Source: Cylindrospermum stagnale PCC 7417 (GTDB lineage Bacteria; Cyanobacteriota; Cyanobacteriia; Cyanobacteriales; Nostocaceae). From it: a stretch of DNA of 64,000 bases. The position numbers and the translations under genes are program-made. The notes under the pieces were generated by a model. The model did no database searches. It worked only from the letters and a program-made list of their open reading frames with translations, and was not told where the DNA came from. Each line of letters starts with the position of its first letter. The stretch's first letter is position 1. The stretch is taken from positions 6,588,501 to 6,652,500 of the forward strand of contig NC_019757.1 in NCBI RefSeq assembly GCF_000317535.1. Direction: 5' to 3'. Shown here in pieces: positions 36,094 to 44,400 of the stretch.

Positions 36094-36321
36094 TCAATCC
36101 TTACAAATTCCTAAACGCAGGCAATCTTCTGGTTGGTCATCTCTAGCAGCTATTGCCCACGGTACTAGGTGTAACTGAGTATTTGTGCTGAAGACCCTCT
36201 GAACAACTGTGATGGGAAACATCTGCTGAAAGAATGGCACGCCACTACTAGCAAAGCCGGCACTGGAATTGTACAGATAAACTGGCAAGGCCATTAATCC
36301 CGCGCAAATTGTCCTATTCAT
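36094..36321 (-). CDS. Small possibly exported hypothetical protein
   Basis: 75 residues starting MNRTICAGLMALPVYLYNSS, a weak signal-peptide pattern with possible cleavage near AGFAS. It ends EDCLRLGICKD with two Cys. A GAGG motif lies about 8 bp upstream of the ATG. No family recognised and no neighbours in an operon, so it could be spurious. Confidence 0.4.
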   Translation of the reverse strand: MNRTICAGLMALPVYLYNSSAGFASSGVPFFQQMFPITVVQRVFSTNTQLHLVPWAIAARDDQPEDCLRLGICKD

Positions 36322-36735
36322 ACAAAACCTCAGTTCAAGAGTTCCGATTGCGTTATAGGAGACACCATCTTGATGAACCGGAGTTTAAAAACTGAGCATT
36401 GTATGCTGATATTGTGGCAATTTACTAAATATTGCTGACCATAGAGACTTGATTTATCAATTAAATTTCCGATTCTAACCTTTTTTTAAGGTAGGCATTG
36501 CCTACAAGATGGCTTCCTACTCACTTATGCAGACGCAACCCCAAAGAACCGGACAAAAATCTCACAGCAGCCAAAAACCTCTTTTGGTAGCGGCTTCGCC
36601 AGATAAAATAGTTAACGGAGACTGGGTAATTGGTAATTGGTAATTGGTAATTGGTAAGAGTTTTTCCCAATCCCCAATCCTCAGTCCCCAATCCCCAATT
36701 CCCAATCATCAGTACCGCGTGCAGCGCTTTGACTT
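36322..36735. repeat. Intergenic region with heptamer repeats (STRR)
   Basis: No gene is seen. TAATTGG is tandemly repeated four times at 36627-36654, followed by the complementary-type CCCCAATCC/CCCCAATTCCC motifs at 36665-36707, which could pair with it. These are short tandemly repeated repetitive sequences typical of heterocystous cyanobacteria. The tatC promoter must be in or near this block. Confidence 0.6.
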
Positions 36736-37530
36736 ATGACGCCTTCACCAGACATAGATACTATTAATTCTCCCGATATTGACCTAGAAGGATACGGCAA
36801 CTCAGAAGTTGATCCGCTTGATGACTTACCCGATGAGGTGGAAATGTCGCTTTTCGACCACCTTGAAGAATTGCGCTACCGGATTTTTTATTCTCTAATT
36901 GCCGTAGCAGTCAGCATTATCGGCTGTTTTCTCGCCGTCAAGCCCCTAGTGCAATTACTGCAAGTCCCGGCTCAAGGCGTTAAATTTCTCCAACTAGCTC
37001 CCGGAGAATATTTCTTTGTCTCCTTCAAAGTCGCAGGTTATAGCGGCTTGGTGCTTGCTAGTCCGTTTATTCTTTACCAAATTATCCAGTTTGTGCTGCC
37101 AGGACTGACTATCCGCGAACGCCGTTTGTTAGCGCCTGTAGTTTTGGGGTCGAGTGTGCTATTTCTGGGGGGGTTAGTATTTGCTTACTTGCTACTTATC
37201 CCCGCCGCTTTAAAATTCTTTATCAGCTACGGCGCGGATGTAGTGGAGCAATTGTGGTCGATTGATAAATATTTTGAATTTGTGCTGTTGCTGTTGTTCA
37301 GCACTGGGTTAGCTTTTCAAATTCCGATTATCCAATTGTTGCTCGGTAATTTAGGAATTGTCTCTTCACAAAAAATGGTGGCTGGTTGGCGTTTCGTAAT
37401 TATGGGCGCAGTGATTTTGGGTGCTGTGCTGACACCGTCTACTGATCCTCTAACCCAAAGTCTCTTAGCAGGAGCAGTTTTAGGTCTTTACTTTGGTGGT
37501 GTTGGTTTAGTTAAGCTCATAGGTAAATGA
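36736..37530 (+). CDS. tatC: Sec-independent protein translocase TatC
   Basis: 264 residues, six TM helices. A hydrophilic N-terminal extension (about 36 residues) precedes the family start [38 protein letters not shown]-type and [18 protein letters not shown] are TatC hallmarks. It is the receptor for twin-arginine signals and moves folded proteins across the thylakoid or plasma membrane. Its position beside petC makes sense because the Rieske protein carries a twin-arginine signal. Confidence 0.96.
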   Translation: MTPSPDIDTINSPDIDLEGYGNSEVDPLDDLPDEVEMSLFDHLEELRYRIFYSLIAVAVSIIGCFLAVKPLVQLLQVPAQGVKFLQLAPGEYFFVSFKVAGYSGLVLASPFILYQIIQFVLPGLTIRERRLLAPVVLGSSVLFLGGLVFAYLLLIPAALKFFISYGADVVEQLWSIDKYFEFVLLLLFSTGLAFQIPIIQLLLGNLGIVSSQKMVAGWRFVIMGAVILGAVLTPSTDPLTQSLLAGAVLGLYFGGVGLVKLIGK

Positions 37531-37666
37531 CGATCAGGTGGCTCTAATTGAAAATTCACGCATTCAAAATGTCAATTTACAAGTAAATGAAACAAATAAC
37601 TGATTATTGCCTTGTTTTGGACTATTTTTACGCTCTGTAAATTTATCAGATAGGGGCGATAACAGG

Positions 37667-38077
37667 TCATAACATCCATTCTGAAGCGCGTTCACCCAAC
37701 TCTAGAGGAATGCTAACAGCTTTACCGAGTCGAGGGCGATCGCGTGTTTGGGTAATGAATTTTTGCACTTGTGTTGTCCCACCCAAGGCAGAAAGATAAT
37801 TAGCAATCCCATCGAGATGTTCTTGGTACTCTGCCTCGCTTAAGGGAAAAGACGCTTGCTCAAGGTATTTCCACATCACTTGCAGAAATATCTTCCCCTG
37901 TGTCCGCCGAAACTGGACATCGTAAGAGTAGCCCCACTTGTCAATCAACATTTGGCGTAATTCCTGTCCTGTCATACCAATTTTGGATTTTGGCTCATAG
38001 ATTTTCGATTGGGAAGACTCATGATTGGGCTGTTCCATCGATTTGAAACAATATGGACTATCCCAATTTGGGGTCAT
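37667..38077 (-). CDS. DUF3067 family protein
   Basis: About 136 residues from ATG 38077 (the frame also opens from a TTG at 38089). A non-conserved N-terminus leads into the conserved DUF3067 domain, MTGQELRQMLIDKWGYSYDV...GKIFLQVMWKYLEQASFPLSEAEY. The family is restricted mainly to cyanobacteria and plastids; its function is unknown to me. It lies divergently from petC and next to tatC, which suggests a link to photosynthetic membranes, though this is only context. Confidence 0.85.
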   Translation of the reverse strand: MTPNWDSPYCFKSMEQPNHESSQSKIYEPKSKIGMTGQELRQMLIDKWGYSYDVQFRRTQGKIFLQVMWKYLEQASFPLSEAEYQEHLDGIANYLSALGGTTQVQKFITQTRDRPRLGKAVSIPLELGERASEWML

Positions 38078-38089
38078 GGCTTTTCTCAA

Positions 38090-38307
38090 TTAGATTTTAC
38101 ATTTAGTTATGATATTAAGTTCCGTAACTCCAGTATGATAGGGATATAAAGAAATGTAATGCTAACAGAAAAGATGCTAAATATATCTTGCAACAAAGAA
38201 GTATGGCATCGTTGTGAGCGTTAGCATTTCGACTCAGACGAGAGTTGCTCAAGTACTGGTACTCTGGTCACTAATGCTTATCAAAATACACAAAGAGCGC
38301 GTAGATT
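38090..38307. promoter_or_regulatory. Divergent promoter region DUF3067 / petC
   Basis: 218 bp separate two divergent genes, so both promoters must be here. The stretch is A/T-rich near 38095-38180. No specific operator was recognised. Confidence 0.4.
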
Positions 38308-38847
38308 ATGGCTCAATTTTCTGAATCCGTGGACGTGCCCGATATGGGGCGTCGTCAATTCATGAATCTGCTCACTTTTGGGACTGTCACAGGGGTGGCA
38401 CTAGGTGCATTGTATCCCGTTGTTAATTACTTTATTCCACCTGCTAGCGGTGGTGCTGGTGGCGGGGTGACGGCAAAAGACGAATTGGGCAACGAAGTTA
38501 GCGTCAGTAAATTTCTAGAAAGCCGTAACGTAGGCGATCGCACTTTAGTTCAAGGACTCAAAGGCGACCCCACCTATATTGTGGTCGAAAGCAAAGAAGC
38601 GATCGCTGATTACGGCATTAACGCCATCTGCACCCACCTAGGTTGTGTTGTTCCCTGGAATGTAGCCGAAAACAAGTTTAAATGCCCTTGTCACGGTTCC
38701 CAATACGATGCAACTGGTAAGGTTGTGCGCGGACCAGCACCGCTGTCTTTGGCTTTATCCCATGCCAACGTAAACGAAGACAAAATCGTCTTGACCCCTT
38801 GGACAGAAACCGACTTCCGCACCGACGAAGCACCTTGGTGGTCTTAA
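38308..38847 (+). CDS. petC: Cytochrome b6f Rieske iron-sulfur protein
   Basis: 179 residues. Twin-arginine motif GRRQFMNLL (Arg15, Arg16) with TM anchor residues about 22-45, a glycine-rich hinge (SGGAGGG), then the 2Fe-2S domain with CTHLGC (108-113) and CPCHGS (126-131). It passes electrons from plastoquinol to cytochrome f. It is followed by petA, the usual cyanobacterial petCA operon. Confidence 0.98.
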   Translation: MAQFSESVDVPDMGRRQFMNLLTFGTVTGVALGALYPVVNYFIPPASGGAGGGVTAKDELGNEVSVSKFLESRNVGDRTLVQGLKGDPTYIVVESKEAIADYGINAICTHLGCVVPWNVAENKFKCPCHGSQYDATGKVVRGPAPLSLALSHANVNEDKIVLTPWTETDFRTDEAPWWS

Positions 38848-38896
38848 GCAGTGCTTCCTTGTTGAGTTATTAGTCCCAAGTCTCAGATAAAATCCT

Positions 38897-38951
38897 GACC
38901 AATGACTAATGACCAATGACTAATGACTAATAACCAATGACTAATGACTAA
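38897..38951. repeat. Heptamer repeats between petC and petA
   Basis: Units AATGACT and AATGACC alternate about seven times (STRR) and end 7 bp before the petA ATG. They sit inside the petCA transcript and very near the petA ribosome site, so they could affect petA translation. Confidence 0.7.
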
Positions 38952-38957
38952 ATTGAG

Positions 38958-39959
38958 ATGAGAAATGCTTTCTTAACGGCGAGGATTACTCGCAGTGCTA
39001 GAGCAATGGTAAAAACATTGCTAATAGCGATCGCTACCGTGACGTTTTTCTTCACCAGCGATCTCGCCCTTCCCCAATCTGCCGCAGCCTATCCATTTTG
39101 GGCACAAGCAGCCTATCCCGAAACCCCCCGCGAAGCAACTGGGCGAATTGTTTGCGCCAACTGTCACCTAGCAGCCAAACCCACAGAAGTGGAAATTCCC
39201 CAATCGGTGCTACCTGACACCGTATTTAAAGCTGTGGTGAAAATTCCCTACGACACCAGCGCGCAGCAAGTGGGAGCCGATGGTTCTAAAGTTGGCTTAA
39301 ACGTCGGCGCTGTGTTGATGTTACCCGAAGGTTTCAAAATTGCTCCTGAAGAACGCATTCCTGAGGAGATGAAAGAAGAAATCGAGGGTCTATTCTATCA
39401 ACCCTACAGTGAAGAGAAAGAAAACATCGTCATCATTGGCCCCCTACCAGGCGAACAATACCAGGAAATCGTCTTCCCTGTTCTTTCTCCCAACCCCGCA
39501 ACTGACAAAAATATCAATTTTGGTAAATATTCAGTACACGCAGGCGGTAACCGGGGACGTGGACAAGTTTACCCCACCGGTGAAAAGAGCAACAACAACA
39601 TTTACAACGCTTCCGCCACTGGCACAATTAGCAAAATTGCCAAAGAAGAAGATGAAGACGGTAACGTCAAATTTGTAGTTAGCACCAAAACCGCAACTGG
39701 TGATATTGTCACTGATACAGTTCCCGCAGGCCCAGACCTGATTGTTTCTGAAGGCCAAGCAGTTACATCTGGTGATGCTTTGACCAACAACCCCAACGTC
39801 GGTGGTTTCGGTCAAGATGATGCAGAAATCGTCCTCCAAGACGCGAACAGAGTCAAATGGTTGGTTGCATTCATCTCACTCGTGATGTTAGCGCAAGTCA
39901 TGTTAGTGCTGAAGAAGAAACAAATCGAAAAAGTCCAAGCAGCCGAAATGAATTTCTAA
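38958..39959 (+). CDS. petA: Apocytochrome f
   Basis: 333 residues. A Sec signal ends before Tyr45 (mature [19 protein letters not shown]), whose alpha-amino group is the axial haem ligand. The haem-binding CANCH is at 66-70, and the C-terminal TM anchor is [18 protein letters not shown]. It accepts electrons from the Rieske centre and gives them to plastocyanin or cytochrome c6. ATG 38958 follows a weak GAG site in ATTGAG. Confidence 0.98.
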   Translation: MRNAFLTARITRSARAMVKTLLIAIATVTFFFTSDLALPQSAAAYPFWAQAAYPETPREATGRIVCANCHLAAKPTEVEIPQSVLPDTVFKAVVKIPYDTSAQQVGADGSKVGLNVGAVLMLPEGFKIAPEERIPEEMKEEIEGLFYQPYSEEKENIVIIGPLPGEQYQEIVFPVLSPNPATDKNINFGKYSVHAGGNRGRGQVYPTGEKSNNNIYNASATGTISKIAKEEDEDGNVKFVVSTKTATGDIVTDTVPAGPDLIVSEGQAVTSGDALTNNPNVGGFGQDDAEIVLQDANRVKWLVAFISLVMLAQVMLVLKKKQIEKVQAAEMNF

Positions 39960-39985
39960 ATTCTCTGCTAAATAATTAACTCGTA

Positions 39986-40013
39986 GGACAGGCATCTTGC
40001 CTGTCTTTTTTTT
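39986..40013 (+). terminator. petA terminator, copy 1
   Basis: A hairpin GACAGGC-ATCTT-GCCTGTC is followed by eight or more T residues, 27 bp after the petA stop: a classic Rho-independent terminator. Confidence 0.85.
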
Positions 40014-40064
40014 ATTTCATATCTGAGACCAAACGTTGCAAGATTCTAAATAATTAACTTGTAG

Positions 40065-40091
40065 GACAGGCATCTTGCCTGTCTTTTTTTT
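40065..40091 (+). terminator. petA terminator, copy 2 (tandem duplicate)
   Basis: The same hairpin and T-run as copy 1, in a unit (TAAATAATTAACT.GTAGGAC and onward to TTATTTCA) repeated about 79 bp downstream with one mismatch in the upstream part. Confidence 0.8.
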
Positions 40092-40105
40092 ATTTCACTA
40101 TTTTC

Positions 40106-40183
40106 GTAGGTTGGGTAGAGCGAAGCGAAACCCAACAATTTCAACCATGATGTTGGGTTTCGTCCCTCAACCCAACCTACAAC
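40106..40183. repeat. GTAGGTTGGGT ... ACCCAACCTAC palindromic repeat
   Basis: Inverted arms GTAGGTTGGGT (40106-40116) and ACCCAACCTAC (40170-40181) enclose further GTTGGGTTTCG/CGAAACCCAAC copies. It is the fullest copy of this dispersed repeat in the window. Confidence 0.65.
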
Positions 40184-40203
40184 TTGTGTAAGTAAAATTG
40201 ACA

Positions 40204-40229
40204 AAAATAGTAACACGTGTTACTATTTT
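40204..40229. promoter_or_regulatory. 26-bp perfect palindrome upstream of CRISPR leader
   Basis: The palindrome is perfect for 26 bp, centred between 40216 and 40217 on AACACGTGTT with A/T-rich arms (AAAATAGT/ACTATTTT). No T-run or gene start follows directly. It lies about 20 bp before the CRISPR leader-type sequence and could be a dimeric regulator site or a hairpin. Confidence 0.5.
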
Positions 40230-40249
40230 ATACGTTGAGTTGGAATTAA

Positions 40250-40432
40250 TCGACGCATCTCGTCCGAACCTTGAAAACCGCATAATGAAAGTTGAGATGC
40301 GTCGATGCCTTGTACTGTAAGGCTTTCAGGCTGCCAAATTGGGATATTTTTGAAAATCTTTTGCTCTTTTTAAGAGATACGTCGATTTAGGGGTCTGAAA
40401 CCCGCTCCTAGCAAGCGTTCCAAAGGTGAACT
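40250..40432 (+). promoter_or_regulatory. CRISPR leader
   Basis: An A/T-rich, non-coding stretch directly before the first repeat. It contains an inverted repeat TCGACGCATCTC (40250-40261) / GAGATGCGTCGA (40294-40305), the segment CCGAACCTTGAAAACCGCAT, and GGGGTCTGAAACCCGCTCCT. These pieces resemble leaders I know from Nostocales CRISPR arrays. The degenerate last repeat at the far end agrees with this orientation. Confidence 0.6.
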
Positions 40433-40693
40433 CTTTACATAACCACTTCCCCTAACGGGGATGGAAACTTGCAGTGGTATTTCCCAGTGCACCCGAACTC
40501 GCACCAAACTTTACATAACCAGTTCCCCTAACGGGGATGGAAACAAATACGAAAGAGGATCGTTTCTAAATTTCTCTCTTCTTTACATAACCACTTCCCC
40601 TAACGGGGATGGAAACTTCTTCACTAACCCCTGGGAGGCGACTACATTTTGGGTTGCCTTTACATAACCAGTTCCCCTAACGGGGATGGAAAA
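40433..40693 (+). CRISPR. CRISPR array, 4 repeats and 3 spacers, no cas genes nearby
   Basis: 36-bp repeats at 40433-40468, 40509-40544, 40581-40616 and 40658-40693. Each begins CTTTACATAACCA, contains CCCCTAACGGGG (hairpin stem) and ends GATGGAAAC, with an 8-nt tag ATGGAAAC as in type I-D/III-like cyanobacterial repeats. Base 14 alternates C, G, C, G across the four repeats, and the last repeat ends in A instead of C. Spacers are 40, 36 and 41 nt and unrelated to one another. Any Cas proteins must be encoded elsewhere. Confidence 0.93.
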
Positions 40694-40912
40694 ACCTTTC
40701 CCTCTCCTTACGAAGGAGAGGGATGTCCGTTAGGACAGGGTGAGGTTCTTCGGGAAATTTAGGGTTAAGGTGTACACACAAGTTATCCGATTACTGAAAA
40801 GCCCTCTAAAACCTCACCCTGGTTCTGCTACGCAAAACCGTCCCTCTCCTTCGCAAGGAGAGGGATGTCCGGTAGGACAGGGTGAGGTTTTTCGGGAGAT
40901 TTAGAGGTTTTG
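40694..40912. repeat. Direct copies of a CCTCTCC...GGTGAGGTT repeat
   Basis: Two copies of a hairpin-forming repeat (CCCTCTCCTT-AAGGAGAGGG, then ATGTCCG.TAGGACAGGGTG) lie at about 40699-40748 and 40850-40892, with an inverted fragment CCTCACCCTG at 40813. The second copy reaches the 3' end of the acyltransferase gene. Confidence 0.6.
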
Positions 40913-42337
40913 GGTGGAATCTGGACTAATTAACTTTTCTAAGGCGGTTTGCAATTCTTGCGTTAAATTGCTCATACCTTGCCTAGTTGTCTGTCTGTCA
41001 CCTTGAGATTTTTGCCAGCGTTCAGTAACAGAAATTGGCTCACCGATGGTGATTTGTGATGCTTTCCAACCTAAGCGGGGACGTCCTGGAAGAGTTGAAT
41101 CTTTAATGCGAGAAAGCACATCGAAGATAAGTAAAAGTGTTTCCGCAAATCTTTCTGCTGTCGGCTGTTCTTTAATATAAGTAGCCGTAACTGCCACAAA
41201 ACTTTCTGCTAATCTCATGTGCTGCATTCGCAAATCTGCTTCTTCAGCTATCCAATCTGCAAGTCCGCGTTTGAGGGGTGATAAAGTTTGCATATCTGGC
41301 AAATCTTCGCGGTAAATATAACTCCAGCCGGTTTCTTCTAAGCGACGACAACGGTCAATATAATTACCTTGTGACTGAATTCCAAAATATTCTTCGGCGA
41401 CGTGTAAAGCTTTATCCATTAAGCGGTGTAGTCGGGCAATCAATATCTCGTTGGGACTGGCTGATTCTTCAGTGGAAATAGTTTCTGGGATGTCTTGATG
41501 GTAGAAGCGACGATAAAATTCTTCCATCTCAGAAATTAGATGTTCAGCCAAGCGACAGAGGCGTTGATAAAGAATTTCTTCGCGGTTTTGGTCGGCAGAT
41601 TTATTGATTTCTTGGGCTGGTAAACCGCTATCAGCTTCTAATTTACTCAATAACCAATCTAGTTTTTGCCAAGGTGGTTGAGGATAGCGATATTGGATGG
41701 CGACGGGTATAATAAAAACTTCTTCGGAACGGTTAGCTTTTTGTAAGTCTTCTACACACCAAAACCCTAACTGGGCTACACCTGGTTCTAAGGGGCTAAC
41801 TATACCACTATGTCCATTTGTACCGCCTTCGGGTGCAACGGCGATCGCCATTTTGCCATTAGCGAACAATTCCCGCGCTGTTTGGATAGCTTGCCGGTCT
41901 ATGCGTTTCCCACGGCGAATTGGTATACCCCCAGCGCGAGAAAACAACCAACCTAGCCAATTACCAGCCCATAAGGTCATTCCTCGATCATAAAGGAAGT
42001 AGCTGTGCAGCGGATATTCCAGGGGAATATTTTTTTGTCGCGCTACCCGTGGCACAATGCGCGAAAGCAGATACATCATCGATAAAGGGTCTTCTACCTC
42101 TGGGTGACGAAATGCTATCAAAAAGCGAATTTTCCCAGATTGGAATTTTTGGTAGAGTTCGGCTAATACTTCGGCATTCTTAGCTTCTATCTGGATAATA
42201 CCCGCCGGCAGCCAAGGACGAGTGCGAAACCGGAGGAAAAATGGCAGCAACCAATGGAGAGTTTTAAGTATAAGTGGGTTAAAACGCTGAGGAATAAATT
42301 TTAGTGGTGGTTGCGTGGAATGAATCGATTTTGGCAA
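40901..42337 (-). CDS. 1-acylglycerol-3-phosphate acyltransferase-like protein (PlsC family)
   Basis: 478 residues. The acyltransferase motif I HPEVED (His78 to Asp83, HX4D) is followed by motif III-like VAPEGGTNG (168-176), where many PlsC proteins have FPEGT. The long C-terminal part (about 270 residues, helical) is typical of a cyanobacterial subfamily. It should transfer acyl groups to a glycerolipid or similar acceptor at the membrane. The start is TTG at 42337 with GGAG 7 bp upstream (CTGGAGAGTAAC). The acyl acceptor is unknown. Confidence 0.82.
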   Translation of the reverse strand: MPKSIHSTQPPLKFIPQRFNPLILKTLHWLLPFFLRFRTRPWLPAGIIQIEAKNAEVLAELYQKFQSGKIRFLIAFRHPEVEDPLSMMYLLSRIVPRVARQKNIPLEYPLHSYFLYDRGMTLWAGNWLGWLFSRAGGIPIRRGKRIDRQAIQTARELFANGKMAIAVAPEGGTNGHSGIVSPLEPGVAQLGFWCVEDLQKANRSEEVFIIPVAIQYRYPQPPWQKLDWLLSKLEADSGLPAQEINKSADQNREEILYQRLCRLAEHLISEMEEFYRRFYHQDIPETISTEESASPNEILIARLHRLMDKALHVAEEYFGIQSQGNYIDRCRRLEETGWSYIYREDLPDMQTLSPLKRGLADWIAEEADLRMQHMRLAESFVAVTATYIKEQPTAERFAETLLLIFDVLSRIKDSTLPGRPRLGWKASQITIGEPISVTERWQKSQGDRQTTRQGMSNLTQELQTALEKLISPDSTQNL

Positions 42338-42663
42338 GTTACTCTCCAGATGTTGTGGCGAAACAGGGCGAACCCGACTGCAAGGGGATCATCCCATTAA
42401 TTCTGCCATTTTTAAAACTGTGCGATCGCTTTTATCGCAGTTTTCACTTTGGTGGAATACAACCCTACCTAACCCCCCAACCCCTTCCCGACACTCTCAG
42501 GGGGTGTAGAGACGTTGCATGCAACGTCTCTACATTTGCAGGAGACAATTAAATGTAAAATGACATTTTGTTCGTAGTGAGGGATTTATCCCTCTGTGTT
42601 TTAAGGACTGAAGTCCTGACTACGAACGGTTTTCTTTCTATGTATTCAAGCAAAGCCGAGAAG
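42338..42663. other. Intergenic repeats: 30-bp palindrome and hairpin
   Basis: A perfect 30-bp palindrome (42505-42534), centred on GTTGCATGCAAC with flanks TGTAGAGAC/GTCTCTACA, is identical to the one at 52665-52694. At 42571-42627 a second inverted repeat, TTCGTAGTGAGGGA...GACTACGAA, encloses GGACTGAAGTCC. No gene is present. Confidence 0.65.
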
Positions 42664-43305
42664 ATGAACTCACCAGCAGACGCGCGACATAATGCACCAG
42701 CAACACAGCGAAATCGTGAACCTATCCTAGAGGTACTATTACAAGTACTACCCGCAACTGGCACTATTTTGGAAGTTGCAAGTGGAACTGGCGAACACGC
42801 CGTATTTTTTGCCCCGCACTTGGCACCTCGCAAATGGCTGCCTTCTGACCCAAATCCGGAATTAAGGGCTAGTATCACCGCCTGGGCGGAACAGTTTCCC
42901 TCTGATAACCTTTATCCACCCCTTGAGCTTGATGCTAGCACGCCAGTTTGGCCTGTGGAGAAAGAGCCATTACCTGACTCGCCAATTGTCGCCATTGTCA
43001 ATATTAATATGATTCACATTTCGCCTTGGTCAGCTTGTCTGGGACTAATGGCGGGTGCTGGTCGTATTCTGCCGCCAAGTGGTATCCTCTATTTATATGG
43101 CCCGTTTAAAGAATGGGGAGAACATACTGCACCGAGTAATGCAGCTTTTGACGAGTCATTACAGGCACAAAACCCAAATTGGGGTGTGCGGAACTTAGAG
43201 GATGTTGTGGCAGCGGCTAAAGCACAAAACCTCAGATTAAAAGAAACTTACGAAATGCCAGCAAATAATCTTTCAGTTATATTTCAACGTGCTGAAAATT
43301 TGTGA
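42664..43305 (+). CDS. DUF938 family class I SAM-dependent methyltransferase
   Basis: 213 residues from ATG 42664 (an ATG at 42640 is an alternative). The N-terminus MNSPADARHNAPATQRNREP and motif I ILEVASGTGEHAVFFA define DUF938 proteins, a Rossmann methyltransferase family. NINMIHISPWSACLGLMAGA and LYGPFKEWGEHTAPSNAAFD are further hallmarks. The substrate is unknown. Its TGA lies directly against the 3' end of the convergent tRNA-Ala gene. Confidence 0.85.
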   Translation: MNSPADARHNAPATQRNREPILEVLLQVLPATGTILEVASGTGEHAVFFAPHLAPRKWLPSDPNPELRASITAWAEQFPSDNLYPPLELDASTPVWPVEKEPLPDSPIVAIVNINMIHISPWSACLGLMAGAGRILPPSGILYLYGPFKEWGEHTAPSNAAFDESLQAQNPNWGVRNLEDVVAAAKAQNLRLKETYEMPANNLSVIFQRAENL

Positions 43306-43378
43306 TGGAGATTAGCGGACTCGAACCGCTGACATCCTGCTTGCAAAGCAGGCGCTCTACCAACTGAGCTAAACCCCC
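43306..43378 (-). tRNA. tRNA-Ala (UGC)
   Basis: The minus strand folds as a full cloverleaf. The acceptor GGGGGTT pairs with AATCTCC plus discriminator A, the D-arm is GCTC-AGTTGGTA-GAGC, the anticodon stem-loop is CCTGC-TTTGCAA-GCAGG with anticodon TGC, and the T-arm is GCGG-TTCGAGT-CCGC. CCA is not encoded. It abuts the stop codon of the convergent methyltransferase gene. Confidence 0.95.
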
Positions 43379-43467
43379 TTAAACAATTCAAAATTCAAAA
43401 TTCAAAAAGGCAGGTGATAATAGCTGCTGTTGTTATATTAACTTAGGATTGTGATTTTGCGAAAGGG

Positions 43468-44370
43468 ATGAAGTCAGAAAATACTCAAATTGTGGCAACA
43501 CTATATAAATTTGTCAGTCTGCCGGATTTTGCCGAGAAACGCGATCGCCTATTATCTTACTGCATAGACCAAGGTGCTAGGGGGACAATTTTATTAGCAC
43601 CAGAAGGCATTAACGGCACCATTGCGGGTTCTCGTCGGGCAGTTGAAGCTGTTTTGTCATTTTTACGTGCCGACCCCAGGCTAGCAGACATAGAAGCCAA
43701 AGAATCTGTCGCCGAGACACCGCCCTTTGAGCGGATGAAGGTGCGGTTAAAGTCAGAAATTGTCACTTTGGGATTGCCCGAAGTTGACCCAAATCAGCAA
43801 GTTGGCACTTATGTCAACCCCCAGGAATGGAATGACTTGATTGCCGATCCTGAAGTGACTGTGATAGACACCCGCAACGATTATGAGGTGAATATCGGCA
43901 CTTTCCAAAAAGCGCAAAATCCCCAAACAGCTTCATTTCGGGAGTTTCCCGAATATGTACGCCAGGAACTAGACCCGACCAAAAACAAAAAAGTTGCCCT
44001 GTTTTGTACAGGCGGTATTCGCTGTGAGAAAGCCTCATCCTTTATGCTTTCCCAAGGCTTTACCGAAGTTTATCACCTCAAAGGCGGCATTCTCAAGTAC
44101 TTAGAAGAAGTCCCCCCAGAAGAAAGTTTGTGGGAAGGTGAATGCTTTGTTTTTGATGAGCGAGTTGCTGTCCGTCACGGTTTAGAAGCAGGAAATTACG
44201 ACTTGTGCCTGAGTTGCGGACGCCCAATTTCTGAAGACGATAAAACTTTACCACAGTACGAAGAAGGTATTTCTTGCCACTACTGCTTTGATAGCCTCAC
44301 TGAAGAAAAAAGAGCGCGTCAACAAGAAAAATGGCGACAGCAGCAATTAAAAATCCAGCGAGAAAAATGA
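43468..44370 (+). CDS. trhO: tRNA uridine(34) hydroxylase TrhO (rhodanese-like)
   Basis: 300 residues. The N-terminal ferredoxin-like part ([14 protein letters not shown]) is followed by a rhodanese domain with active Cys180 in [13 protein letters not shown], then a C-terminal cysteine-rich tail (CLSCGRPI...CHYCFD). TrhO (YceA) makes 5-hydroxyuridine at tRNA position 34. Complete, with ATG 43468. It sits beside a tRNA gene, but that is probably chance. Confidence 0.92.
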   Translation: MKSENTQIVATLYKFVSLPDFAEKRDRLLSYCIDQGARGTILLAPEGINGTIAGSRRAVEAVLSFLRADPRLADIEAKESVAETPPFERMKVRLKSEIVTLGLPEVDPNQQVGTYVNPQEWNDLIADPEVTVIDTRNDYEVNIGTFQKAQNPQTASFREFPEYVRQELDPTKNKKVALFCTGGIRCEKASSFMLSQGFTEVYHLKGGILKYLEEVPPEESLWEGECFVFDERVAVRHGLEAGNYDLCLSCGRPISEDDKTLPQYEEGISCHYCFDSLTEEKRARQQEKWRQQQLKIQREK

Positions 44371-44400
44371 TTCCTGGTCTTTTCTCAGCGACCTTCTGCG

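Noticed and set aside
36521-36709. Minus-strand frame GNWGLGTEDWGLGK
   Set aside because: It is translated STRR sequence (CCCCAATC repeats), not a protein.
40461-40667. 68-codon plus-strand frame over the CRISPR array
   Set aside because: It merely reads repeats and spacers (TSPNGDGN recurs); repeat structure explains it.
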